A DNA stretch of 64,000 nt, from assembly GCF_036388275.1 (NCBI RefSeq), contig NZ_DASVSF010000109.1:1-64000 (forward strand), in the 5' to 3' direction. This document shows positions 40,769-48,918 of the stretch, one piece after another. The notes beneath the pieces were generated by a model. The model searched no databases and was not told the origin of the DNA. It saw only the letters and a program-made list of their open reading frames with translations. The stretch comes from Longimicrobium sp. Its GTDB lineage: Bacteria; Gemmatimonadota; Gemmatimonadetes; Longimicrobiales; Longimicrobiaceae. The position numbers and the translations under genes are program-made. Position 1 is the first letter of the stretch; each line of letters begins with the position of its first letter.

Positions 40769-42145
40769 GTGCTGACAGCCGCCAAGTGGCAGGACTGGCT
40801 GCACCCGCGCGGCAAGGACGGGCGCTTCATCGAGAAGCAGAGCTTCGTCAACGTCTTCGCCAGCGAGAACGCGCTGCTGTCCGACCGCACTGCGGTGCGC
40901 CGCCGGGCCAAGATCAGCGACCTCCGTCCCGAGGGTGCCTACGTCGCCTACCAGGACGTGGAGGGCAACCCGATCCCGTCCGACGACGCGGCTGGCTTCC
41001 CCGCGCTGATCCCGGTCGAGCAGCTGTCCACGAAGGTCTCCACCGCGCCCAAGGCGCTGGCCCACCTCCAGCCCGGCGAGTCCGCGCGCAAGGAGGTCCA
41101 GGACGCCCTGGTCCCGGCGATGAGCCAGGACGACTACGACGTGAAGATCGCCGAGATCAACGCCCAGATCCACGAGAAGCACCCCGAGCAGGCGGCGATC
41201 GTGTCAACCGGCCAGGGGGCCATCACCGACGCCGAGATGGAGAGCCACCTGGGCTTCATCGCCGAGGTGCACAGCCAGTACCTGGAGGGCGAGGGCCTGG
41301 GCTACGACTCGGCCTTCAAGGACAGCTTCGGCCTGTGGTCGGAGGAGTGGCAGCAGATCTTCGACGCGGTCGTGGACGAGGTCTACGACGAGGTCACGGT
41401 CAACCAGTCCAAGCCGAAGAACCGCCGCGCCATCATGCTCGGCGGGCTGCCGGGGGCCGGGAAGTCCTCCACCCTGGATGCGATGGCGCAGAGCGGGTCC
41501 TTCCGCAAGGACGAGTGGATCACGATCAACCCGGACCTGTTCAAGGACAAGATGTTCGAGCGGGGGCTGCACCCGGACATCGAGGGCCTGGCCCCGGCCG
41601 AGACGGCCAGCTTCGTGCACGCCGCCAGCTCCGAGATGAGCTACATGCTGGAGCAGCTGCTGAGCGTCGAGGGCTACAACCTGATCTTCGACATCACGAT
41701 GGGCGGCACGGCGCGCGCCGGGCAGAAGCCGAACTACGAGCAGGTCACCGACCACCTGGGCAACTGGGACTACGTCGTGGACGGCGTCTTCGTGGACGTG
41801 GACCCGGGCACCTCCCGGGAGCGGGTGGCGCTGCGCCACCAGCAGGGCCTGGACGCACTGCGCACGGGGCGCTCCCGGCGGCCGGACGATCCCGAGATCG
41901 TCAACGGCGGCCGGGTCGTGCCGGACTCCGTCATCGCGGACAACATCCTGGACGAGAACGACCCCGACGCCCAGCGCTACAACTCGGCGAACGCCCGGAA
42001 CTTCGACCAGATGAAGGCCACGTTCGTGCGGTGGGCGGAATGGGACAACACCGGCAAGAAGCCGGTCTTCATCGGCGGCAGTGGCACTGGTCCCGATGAC
42101 ACCGAGGGCACCCCCGGCTTCTATCCCGAGGAGCAGGCCGCATGA
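40769..42145 (+). CDS. zeta-toxin-like kinase protein in the head operon
   Basis: 458 residues from GTG 40769; ATGs at 40712 and 40751 are in frame. The N-terminus WQDWLHPRGKDGRFIEK shares HPRxxDGRFIxK with the giant protein. The C-terminal half carries a P-loop (GGLPGAGKSST, about 41440-41470), INPDLFK, PAETASFVHAASSEMSYM and GYNLIFDITM, which fit zeta toxins and related polynucleotide-kinase-like enzymes. Zeta toxins phosphorylate UDP-GlcNAc and block cell-wall synthesis. Being head-encoded, it may be packaged and injected; that is inference. Confidence 0.8.
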   Translation: MLTAAKWQDWLHPRGKDGRFIEKQSFVNVFASENALLSDRTAVRRRAKISDLRPEGAYVAYQDVEGNPIPSDDAAGFPALIPVEQLSTKVSTAPKALAHLQPGESARKEVQDALVPAMSQDDYDVKIAEINAQIHEKHPEQAAIVSTGQGAITDAEMESHLGFIAEVHSQYLEGEGLGYDSAFKDSFGLWSEEWQQIFDAVVDEVYDEVTVNQSKPKNRRAIMLGGLPGAGKSSTLDAMAQSGSFRKDEWITINPDLFKDKMFERGLHPDIEGLAPAETASFVHAASSEMSYMLEQLLSVEGYNLIFDITMGGTARAGQKPNYEQVTDHLGNWDYVVDGVFVDVDPGTSRERVALRHQQGLDALRTGRSRRPDDPEIVNGGRVVPDSVIADNILDENDPDAQRYNSANARNFDQMKATFVRWAEWDNTGKKPVFIGGSGTGPDDTEGTPGFYPEEQAA

Positions 42146-42456
42146 CCGCACCCGCAGATCTGACGACCGGTCAGAACGTCCAGCCGGTACGCGATGCCCT
42201 GGAGGCGCTGCGCGCTGGCACGGGCGACTACGAAGCGGTCAGGAAGGCCGTCGGATTGGCGCGGTTCGCCATTCGGCCGCCGCTGCGCACGCTGGAGGAG
42301 ATCGGCCGGAACTGGGACTACGTCCCGATCCCGGACAGCTTCACGGATACTGTCAGTGTCGCGCGGTGGCAGAAAGTGCTGACGCCTGAGCAGGAGAGGG
42401 AGCTGAAGGGCTTGGCCAAGTTCATCGCTCCCGCACCCCAGGACCAGGAGAGCTGA
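42142..42456 (+). CDS. small hypothetical protein next to the zeta-like gene
   Basis: 104 residues, ATGA overlap. Mostly helical (QNVQPVRDALEALRAGTG, then SVARWQKVLTPEQERELKGL). Size and tight coupling would suit an antitoxin-like partner, but no similarity to epsilon is visible. Confidence 0.55.
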   Translation: MTAPADLTTGQNVQPVRDALEALRAGTGDYEAVRKAVGLARFAIRPPLRTLEEIGRNWDYVPIPDSFTDTVSVARWQKVLTPEQERELKGLAKFIAPAPQDQES

Positions 42457-42458
42457 CC

Positions 42459-44999
42459 ATGCCGCTGATGATGTCGGGGTTCGACCTTCAGCACCGTCCC
42501 ACCCGGACGATGCGCGAAGCAGCCCGAGGCTCCAGCGATCCGGTCTCCGCCCTCGTGTCAACCGGCCAGGTCCGGTCGTGGGACCTGCTGACCCTGAAGT
42601 CCTCCTCGATCCCCGGAGCTTCCGACTGGGCCGAGCGCACGCTGGACGCGGTCGTTGCAGCCGCTGCAACGAGTGCGACCAAGCCGCTGGACTGCGCCGA
42701 CTGCGAGGACGTGGGCTTCTACGGCATCGCGGACGCCGAGGACACCGACAAGCTGGTCGGCCTGCTGCGCCGGGTGGGCGAGAACGGCTACGAGCAGCTG
42801 GTGGCCGGAGCCTGGCGGCCTTACGAGACCCGCTACGACCAGCACGTGGAAGTCCTCTCCCGGGACCTGGCCGGAGATCTGGCCGAGGCGTTGACCGCCG
42901 GTGCCACCGGCCTGGTCCGCCGGTACTTCTGGCCGATCGCCTTCCTGCCGCCCGAGCGCCTGATCGCTGCGGGACCAGCACCCGAGGAGGTGCTGAGCAC
43001 TCCGCCGAAGGCAGCCACCGAGGACGTGACGGCCGGTCCCGAGGACGGCTGGACCGAGTACGCGATCGTGGACGAGCTGGACACCGGCGCGGTGCTGGAG
43101 CTGATCCGGCTGCGTCCGGGGCCCGAGCTGCTGGCCTACCGCAACGGCAAGTGGGACGAGGCTCCCGAGGTGCTGGCCCAGCTCCAGGGCGTCCAGCCTC
43201 CACCCCTGGTTGAGCTTGACCAGGCCCAGCTGGACAACGTCCTGGAGCAGATCGGCCAGGGTCAAGGTGAGGCTGAGGGTTCCGAGGACAGCGGGGATCC
43301 GGGCGAAGGCCTGGACGAGGCCGACAAGACCGAGCCGGTCGCGGCGGCCGGGGAGAAGAAGCACACGCTGCCCGAGGGCGCGTTCCCCATCGACAACCGC
43401 GACGACCTGAAGAAGGCCGTCAAGGCGCTCGGCCGGGCGACGAACAAGAACGCCGCGAAGCGGCACATCATCAAGCGGGCCCGGGAGCTGAACGCTGTCG
43501 GCGTGCTTCCCGAGGACTGGGGGATCACGGCCGGAGCGAAGGGCGCGCTGGTCGCTGACGCCCCGCTGACGGTCTCCCCTGACCCGCGCGCCGAGAAGCT
43601 GCGCCGCTACTGGACCAGTGGCAAGGGCGCGGCCAAGATCCGCTGGGGGACGCCGGGCGACTGGACCCGGTGCTACCGCCAGCTGCGCAAGTACATGGGC
43701 GTGCGGGCCAAGGGCTACTGCCAGAACCTGCACAAGCGGGCCACGGGTCAGTGGTCCGGAGCCCGTGGGAACCGGACCGCAGGAGCGGTCGCAGCATCTG
43801 GGCGACCCGCTCAGGCCGTGCTGTCGATAGAAGCTGCGCTGGTCGCAGCGATGTCAACCGGCCGCTGGATCGGCCCGGGAGGAGAGAGCATGACCACGAC
43901 CCTGAAGGACGGCATCTACGCCGAGGCAGGCAACGAGGGTGGCCTGCTCCGGACCCTCACCGCTGCGGGGTTCCCCGTGGCACCGCCGGACGACTGGTTC
44001 GCTGACCCTCAGCTGGAGGGTCCGACTCCGCTCACGGTGGACGACGACGGCCGGGTCTACGGCCACATCGCCACCCGGGACGTGGCGCACATCGGCCTGC
44101 CCGGCCGGGTGCACGCGCCGAAGTCCCGCACCGACTACGCCTACTTCAAGACCGGCCAGCTGGTGACCGCCAGCGGCAAGCGGATCAACGTCGGGCAGCT
44201 GACCCTGGCTGGCGGCCACGCGCCCCTCCAGGCCGACGCTGCGGCGGCCGTGGCCCACTACGACAACACGGCCAGCGCGGCGGCCGATGTCAACTGCGGC
44301 GACGACAAGTGGGGCATCTGGGTGGCCGGGTCGATCCGGCCGGAGGTCACCCCGAACCAGCTCCGCGTGCTCCGTGCGAGTGCGCCGTCCGGCGACTGGC
44401 GGCCGATCAACGGCAACCTGGAGCTGGTCGCCTGCTGCCAGGTCAACGTCCCCGGCTTCCCGGTCACCCGGGCGCGCGTGGCCAGCGGCGCGATCATGTC
44501 GCTGGTGGCCGCCGGTTCCCGGCCGCTCTACGCGATGCGCCTGGCCATGCTGGCCGACGCCGCTGTGGCCGAGCGCCTGACCGCGCTGGAGGCCCACGTT
44601 TACGGTGTAAGCGACGGCCCGGACCTGGTGGGCGACGAGTCTGTCGTGGCCGACGGTGAGCCGGTGGACGCCGATGCTTCCGTCACGACCGAAACGGACA
44701 CCGCCGAGGAGGTCGAGGAGGAGGAGACTCCGGCCCCCGAGGAGAAGCCCGTCTCCGAGGCTGTCCAGCGTGCTCGCGCGCTGGCCGCCGAGCGCCGGGC
44801 GGCTGCCGCTGCCACTGAGGAGGTCCCGGCCGAGGAGGCTCCGGCCGTCGAGGCCGAGACCCCAGCCGAGGAGAACGTGGCCGAGCTGACCCCCGACGAG
44901 CAGGAGCGGGCCGACCGCCTGGCCGCGCTGCGTGCTCGCGTGCACGGCGGTGACAAGCAGCCGGTCGCCGCGTCCGCAGGTGACCCGGGAAAAGCCTGA
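42459..44999 (+). CDS. capsid maturation protease (with N-terminal accessory regions)
   Basis: 846 residues. The middle carries two blocks common in actinophage head proteins: KKAVKALGRATNKNAAKRHI and the W-x-S-GKGAAKIRWGTPGDWTRC to YCQNLHKRATGQWSG region. From about residue 485 (AGNEGGLLRTLTAAGFPV, VYGHIATRDVAHIGLPG, GGHAPLQADAAAAVAHYDNT) it matches actinophage capsid maturation proteases. The C-terminus is acidic and Ala/Glu rich. It should cut the capsid N-terminal arm and scaffold. Its last codons form a slippery site. Confidence 0.8.
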   Translation: MPLMMSGFDLQHRPTRTMREAARGSSDPVSALVSTGQVRSWDLLTLKSSSIPGASDWAERTLDAVVAAAATSATKPLDCADCEDVGFYGIADAEDTDKLVGLLRRVGENGYEQLVAGAWRPYETRYDQHVEVLSRDLAGDLAEALTAGATGLVRRYFWPIAFLPPERLIAAGPAPEEVLSTPPKAATEDVTAGPEDGWTEYAIVDELDTGAVLELIRLRPGPELLAYRNGKWDEAPEVLAQLQGVQPPPLVELDQAQLDNVLEQIGQGQGEAEGSEDSGDPGEGLDEADKTEPVAAAGEKKHTLPEGAFPIDNRDDLKKAVKALGRATNKNAAKRHIIKRARELNAVGVLPEDWGITAGAKGALVADAPLTVSPDPRAEKLRRYWTSGKGAAKIRWGTPGDWTRCYRQLRKYMGVRAKGYCQNLHKRATGQWSGARGNRTAGAVAASGRPAQAVLSIEAALVAAMSTGRWIGPGGESMTTTLKDGIYAEAGNEGGLLRTLTAAGFPVAPPDDWFADPQLEGPTPLTVDDDGRVYGHIATRDVAHIGLPGRVHAPKSRTDYAYFKTGQLVTASGKRINVGQLTLAGGHAPLQADAAAAVAHYDNTASAAADVNCGDDKWGIWVAGSIRPEVTPNQLRVLRASAPSGDWRPINGNLELVACCQVNVPGFPVTRARVASGAIMSLVAAGSRPLYAMRLAMLADAAVAERLTALEAHVYGVSDGPDLVGDESVVADGEPVDADASVTTETDTAEEVEEEETPAPEEKPVSEAVQRARALAAERRAAAAATEEVPAEEAPAVEAETPAEENVAELTPDEQERADRLAALRARVHGGDKQPVAASAGDPGKA

Positions 45000-45018
45000 G
45001 CCTGGCCCCACGCCAGGC
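44987..45018 (+). promoter_or_regulatory. probable -1 programmed ribosomal frameshift signal
   Basis: Slippery heptamer G GGA AAA (44987-44993) in the zero frame, 6-nt spacer containing the TGA stop (44997-44999), then a perfect 7-bp hairpin GCCTGGC-CCCAC-GCCAGGC (45000-45018). The -1 frame continues open to 46417 with no ATG, GTG or TTG for about 80 codons. Confidence 0.75.
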
Positions 45019-46417
45019 ACCAGCGCTGCTGGCTGCCCCGGGCCAGTCCGCCAAGGAGCGGGCGGCTGAGGCTCAGTCCAAGGCCGCCCAGCACATCGCC
45101 AAGGGCAACCCCGGCAGCGGGCCCATCCCGAAGAAGGCCGGGCGGAAGGTCGCCACCGAGGCCGGGGTCAAGCGCTACGGCCTGCCCATCGGCACGCCCC
45201 TGGGACAGGGCAAGGCGAAGAACGAGAAGGACGCCTACGACCGGTTCATGTCCCAGAGCACCCCGGCCGAGCTGACCAAGGCCGCCCAGTGGATGTCCAA
45301 CGGGGACCTGGCGCTCACGGCCAAGGCGGTCTTCTCCACCCCGCACGGGAACGAGCGGAACGAGGCGGCCCGGATGGCGCTGGTCCGGGAGCTGGCCAAC
45401 CGTGGGATCGACCCGCACACGCTGGGCTACGACGGTGGCTACGTCCCGCTCAACCCGAAGCCGAAGAAGGACCCCACCCTCCCGGCCGAGGTGAAGGCCA
45501 AGAAGGATGCCAACCCGGGCAACCTGGGAGAGGTCCAGCTGAAGTCCGGGCTGGACGCCGAGAAGCTGCCCGACGCCGACCTGGCCGCGCTGACCGAGGC
45601 GGGCTGGAAGGGCGTGCCCGGCGACGACAAGGAGGCGGTCTACCCGCCTGCGGACGTGCTGCCGATCAACAGCTCCAAGCTCAGCGACGCGACCAAGTCC
45701 CAGCTGATCAAGGCTGGCTGGAAGCTCGGGGGCAAGGGCGAGTTCGAGCAGCTGACGCCGCCGCAGGACCGGTTGACAGCGGCCCGGGACAAGCTCGCCA
45801 AGGCGGCCGAGAAGGACACCGGACCGGCCGGGATCAACGAGGTCCAGCTGCGCTCGCAGGTGGACGCCGATGATCTGCCCGAGGCTGACCGGCAAGCGCT
45901 GCTGAAGGCCGGGTGGAAGGGCGCTCCCGACGACAAGAAGGAGGCGCTGTACCCGCCAGCCGACACCGCACCGCTGAGCACGGCGGGGATCAGCGACGAG
46001 ACGAAGTCCAAGCTGATCAAGTCGGGCTGGAAGATCTCGGGCCAGGGCACCGACGAGACCCTGGTCCCGCCGAAGGACCGGGTGACAGCCGAGCGGGACC
46101 GGGTGACCAAGGCGGTCGAGACCGAGGCCAAGCGGGCGGCTTCCGCTGCCGAGGCCGAGGCCAAGAAGCAGGCGGCGGCGGCAGCTGCGGCCCAGAAGGC
46201 GGCGGACAAGGCGGCGGCGGCTGCGGCGAAGTCCGGGGCTACCCCGGCCCAGACCGATGCCTCAGACGCGGCCATGTCGGAGGCGCAGGCGGCCGTGACC
46301 ACGGCGCGCAAGGCCTACGACGATGCGGTGACTGCGATCGGGGACGCCCTCTCCAAGGGCGAGATCAACGAGCAGGAGGCGCAGGACCGCCGGAACGCCC
46401 TGGGCAGGAAGCCCTGA
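45002..46417 (+). CDS. scaffold-like protein, made as a -1 frameshift extension of the protease
   Basis: 472 codons. The coding pattern begins directly after the protease stop (LAPRQAPALLAAPGQSAKER) but no standard start exists before ATG 45248, so the N-terminal 80 residues can only be made by frameshifting or a CTG start. Two tandem repeats of about 100 residues (DADLAALTEAGWKGVPGDDK and EADRQALLKAGWKGAPDDKK units) are followed by an Ala/Lys/Glu coiled coil typical of scaffolds. Free scaffold could come from ATG 45248. Operator elements at 45772 and 46424. Confidence 0.65.
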   Translation: MAPRQAPALLAAPGQSAKERAAEAQSKAAQHIAKGNPGSGPIPKKAGRKVATEAGVKRYGLPIGTPLGQGKAKNEKDAYDRFMSQSTPAELTKAAQWMSNGDLALTAKAVFSTPHGNERNEAARMALVRELANRGIDPHTLGYDGGYVPLNPKPKKDPTLPAEVKAKKDANPGNLGEVQLKSGLDAEKLPDADLAALTEAGWKGVPGDDKEAVYPPADVLPINSSKLSDATKSQLIKAGWKLGGKGEFEQLTPPQDRLTAARDKLAKAAEKDTGPAGINEVQLRSQVDADDLPEADRQALLKAGWKGAPDDKKEALYPPADTAPLSTAGISDETKSKLIKSGWKISGQGTDETLVPPKDRVTAERDRVTKAVETEAKRAASAAEAEAKKQAAAAAAAQKAADKAAAAAAKSGATPAQTDASDAAMSEAQAAVTTARKAYDDAVTAIGDALSKGEINEQEAQDRRNALGRKP

Positions 46418-46435
46418 CAGCCGGTTGACACGACG

Positions 46436-46466
46436 AAGGGCCCCGCACCAGAGGTGCGGGGCCCTT
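46436..46466. terminator. strong bidirectional terminator
   Basis: AAGGGCCCCGCACC (46436-46449), 3-nt loop, perfect complement to 46466, followed by TCGTTTG. It separates the rightward scaffold gene from two leftward genes; a GTTGACA operator (46424-46430) precedes it. Confidence 0.95.
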
Positions 46467-46479
46467 TCGTTTGTGCAGG

Positions 46480-46872
46480 TCAGAAGGGAGGAGTGTCGTC
46501 CTTCGGCTTATCGGCCTGCTCGGGCTCGGTGGCCAGCGCGTTCCCGCTCAGCTGGGCCACCAGATCCTGGAAGGTCAGCGCCTCCATCTGCTTCTGCTCG
46601 CTGTCGGCGACCTTCTCCACCTCCGGAGCGGCAGCCGCCGCGTCCTTGGCCGCCTTGTAGGCGTCGAAGTCCCGGGTGGACACGATCTCCCGGGCCTCCT
46701 TGGCCTTCTCCAGCGCCTCGGTCAGGAGCGAGATCTGCTTGTCCAGGATCTGGACCTGCTGTTCCTGCGTCGCGCCGGGCAGGCCCTTGGTCAGCTGGAA
46801 GATCCAGAAGGCGCGCTTGCGGATCGAGTGGCGGAGCTTGCGGACGTTGCGGTCGGTGCGGGGAGCGGTCAT
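46480..46872 (-). CDS. coiled-coil protein of a leftward insert in the structural operon
   Basis: 130 residues, ATGA overlap with the upstream membrane protein gene. Basic N-terminus (TDRNVRKLRHSIRKRAFWIF), long coiled coil (EQQVQILDKQISLLTEALEK), acidic tail. It is transcribed against the capsid operon. A DNA- or membrane-associated role is possible; unknown. Confidence 0.6.
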   Translation of the reverse strand: MTAPRTDRNVRKLRHSIRKRAFWIFQLTKGLPGATQEQQVQILDKQISLLTEALEKAKEAREIVSTRDFDAYKAAKDAAAAAPEVEKVADSEQKQMEALTFQDLVAQLSGNALATEPEQADKPKDDTPPF

Positions 46873-47108
46873 GGCTGGTCCTCGTTCTTCTTCTCGGGGT
46901 CAGGAGCGGTCACTGCGGCTACGACGATGGCGGTCCCGAAGATCAGGACGACGCCGAGCACCGGGGAGGCGGAGGCGATCAGCGCTACGACGATGATCCA
47001 GCCGACGAGCTGCCACCACCGGTCCGCCTTCGTCTTCGGCTTGCGATCGGTGGCCCCGCCGACCATGACGGGCCCGATCTTCACTCCCCAGATGTCCTTG
47101 TCGGTCAT
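46869..47108 (-). CDS. small two-span membrane protein under an early-type promoter
   Basis: 79 residues from the leaderless ATG 47108 (MTDKDIWGVKIGPVMVGG). Two hydrophobic helices (WWQLVGWIIVVALIASAS and VLGVVLIFGTAIVVAAV) with a charged tail. The tandem-operator promoter and reverse orientation inside the head operon mark this pair as a moron-like module; superinfection exclusion is one possibility. Confidence 0.65.
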   Translation of the reverse strand: MTDKDIWGVKIGPVMVGGATDRKPKTKADRWWQLVGWIIVVALIASASPVLGVVLIFGTAIVVAAVTAPDPEKKNEDQP

Positions 47109-47145
47109 GGGAGAAGTATTGCATGGCCCTGTCAACACTGTCAAC
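47109..47145 (-). promoter_or_regulatory. leaderless tandem-operator promoter
   Basis: Leftward TTGACA (47144-47139), 18 bp, AATACT (47120-47115), 6 bp, ATG 47108. GTTGACA boxes at 47145-47139 and 47136-47130. Confidence 0.85.
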
Positions 47146-47278
47146 TAGGACTTGCCGCGATTCTCGTTGACCACCCGATCGGGTACTGTCCCGACCGAAG
47201 CGACGACGCACGGTGACCACTCCCGCGCGATGACCCTTCCGGTGATGTAGAGCCCCTTCCCACCGGAGGCATCCCTTC

Positions 47279-48874
47279 ATGGACCCCCTCGCCGACTTCC
47301 AGGGAGACCTGGACCGTCTGGCCGACCTCACCGACGAAGAACTCTCCGCCCTGGAGAGCCGTCTGGTCGAGGCGTTCGACGCTGCCGACTCCGGCGGTGA
47401 CGACGCAGCTGCTGGTCAGCTGGCCGACGCTCTGGACTCCGTCCGCAACGAGATCGGGCAGCGCTCCGACGCTCCGCCCGCCGAGCCGGTGGCTGCTGCC
47501 GCCGACACCGCCACCACCGACCCCGCCCCGACCAGCCAGGAGAGCACCCCCGTGACCGCTTCCACCGTCGTCAACGACGTCGAGCCCGAGGTCCCGGAGG
47601 GCCGGGCTCCCGTCGTCTCCAGCACCAGCGCTGTTGTCGCTGGCGCGAACCTGGGCGGGTACGACTCCGGCCAGGTCATCCCAGACCTGAACCGCATGTC
47701 CAAGGCGATGGCCGACCGCATCTCCACCCTGGGCCGCGTCGGCGGTGCCGACGGGGAGCAGGTGCTGGTGGCCTCGATCCGCAGCAACATCCCCGACGAC
47801 CGCTTCCTGAAGTACGGGGACGCGATGGGGAACCGCGAGAAGATCGACGCCGCGACCAACCTGGACGCCATCACGGCGGCCGGTGGCTGCTGCGCCCCGC
47901 TGGACACCCGCTACGACCTGTTCGGCATCGGCGACACCGTCCGGCCGGTCAAGGCCAGCCTGGCGGGCTTCGGCGCTGACCGGGGCGGCATCCGCTTCTT
48001 CGAGGGTCCGACCCTGGACCAGATCGGCGCGGCTGTCGGCTTCTGGACCTGCGCCGACGACGCGGCCGTGGACGCCGACGACGAGGCGACCTGGAAGGTC
48101 TGCGCCCGTGTCAACTGCCCCGACGAGTCCGAGGCCCTGGTCCAGGCGGTCACGCTCTGCCTGACCTTCGGCGTCATGCAGTCCCGGGTCTTCCCGGAGA
48201 TGGTCACGGCCAACAACAAGCTGGCCCTGGTCGCCCAGGCCCGCCTGTCGGAGTCGGCGCTGCTCTCCCAGATCCGCGCGCAGTCCAAGAAGGTCACCGG
48301 CGGCACCGTGGAGGCCGGTCTCGGCTTCCTGCGCACGCTGCTGGACACCGCTGACCGGGCCATCGCCTACTACCGCGACCGGCACCGCATCGCGGCGAAC
48401 GTGCCGCTCAGCGCCCGCTTCCCGGTCTGGATGATCCAGGCGATCGACGCCGACATGGTCCGGCAGCCGCCCTCGACCGCGCAGATGGCCGACAACTTCG
48501 GCATGAGCGTGGACGAGATCGAGTCCTTCTTCCGGGACCGCAACGTCAACGTCGCCTGGACCTTGGACTCCCACGTCCCGGGCACCAACGGCGGTGGCTT
48601 CTACGGCAACGTCGCGGACGGCGGGGTCCTCCCGGCCTTCCCGGAGACCGTGCAGTGGTCGCTCTCCATCGAGGGCAGCTTCCTGTTCCTCGACGGCGGC
48701 CAGCTGGACCTCGGCATCGTCCGCGACAGCACGCTGGTCCGGACCAACGACTACCAGACCTTCACGGAGACCTTCGAGTCGGCCGTCCGGACCGGTGGTG
48801 AGGCCCTGTGGGTCACCACGCCGGTGGCCACCACGGGTCGCTACGCCGGGCCCATCACCTACCCGGCCGTCTGA
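47279..48874 (+). CDS. major capsid protein (HK97-fold expected)
   Basis: 531 residues. The N-terminal 120 residues are a coiled-coil delta-like domain (GDLDRLADLTDEELSALESR) and an Ala/Pro/Thr linker, which the protease should remove. The remainder reads as a HK97-type shell (GGYDSGQVIPDLNRMSKAMA, PVKASLAGFGADRGGIRFFE). RBS GGAGG 10 bp before ATG. The 170 bp upstream hold TTGACC and TACTGT with poor spacing. One operator element at 48109. Confidence 0.85.
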   Translation: MDPLADFQGDLDRLADLTDEELSALESRLVEAFDAADSGGDDAAAGQLADALDSVRNEIGQRSDAPPAEPVAAAADTATTDPAPTSQESTPVTASTVVNDVEPEVPEGRAPVVSSTSAVVAGANLGGYDSGQVIPDLNRMSKAMADRISTLGRVGGADGEQVLVASIRSNIPDDRFLKYGDAMGNREKIDAATNLDAITAAGGCCAPLDTRYDLFGIGDTVRPVKASLAGFGADRGGIRFFEGPTLDQIGAAVGFWTCADDAAVDADDEATWKVCARVNCPDESEALVQAVTLCLTFGVMQSRVFPEMVTANNKLALVAQARLSESALLSQIRAQSKKVTGGTVEAGLGFLRTLLDTADRAIAYYRDRHRIAANVPLSARFPVWMIQAIDADMVRQPPSTAQMADNFGMSVDEIESFFRDRNVNVAWTLDSHVPGTNGGGFYGNVADGGVLPAFPETVQWSLSIEGSFLFLDGGQLDLGIVRDSTLVRTNDYQTFTETFESAVRTGGEALWVTTPVATTGRYAGPITYPAV

Positions 48875-48918
48875 TCCCCCTCGCTGAGGCTGGTTGACAG
48901 AGAGAGGAGGGACAGATC

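Larger units (their letters stand above)
3336..46484. repeat. second dispersed repeat, GTGCAGGTCAGG
   Basis: Exact 12-mers at 3336, 5371, 5444 and 7379, an 11/12 copy at 46473, and reverse-orientation variants near 1084 and 5625. The copies at 5371, 5444 and 5625 flank the candidate origin; a longer match CGAAAGTGCAGGTC is shared by 5439 and, inverted, about 1088. Confidence 0.55.

Noticed and set aside
47146..47278. A strong promoter for the capsid gene (TTGACC and TACTGT).
   Set aside because: The boxes are only 11 bp apart, too close for a normal promoter; the capsid start has a GGAGG site instead.
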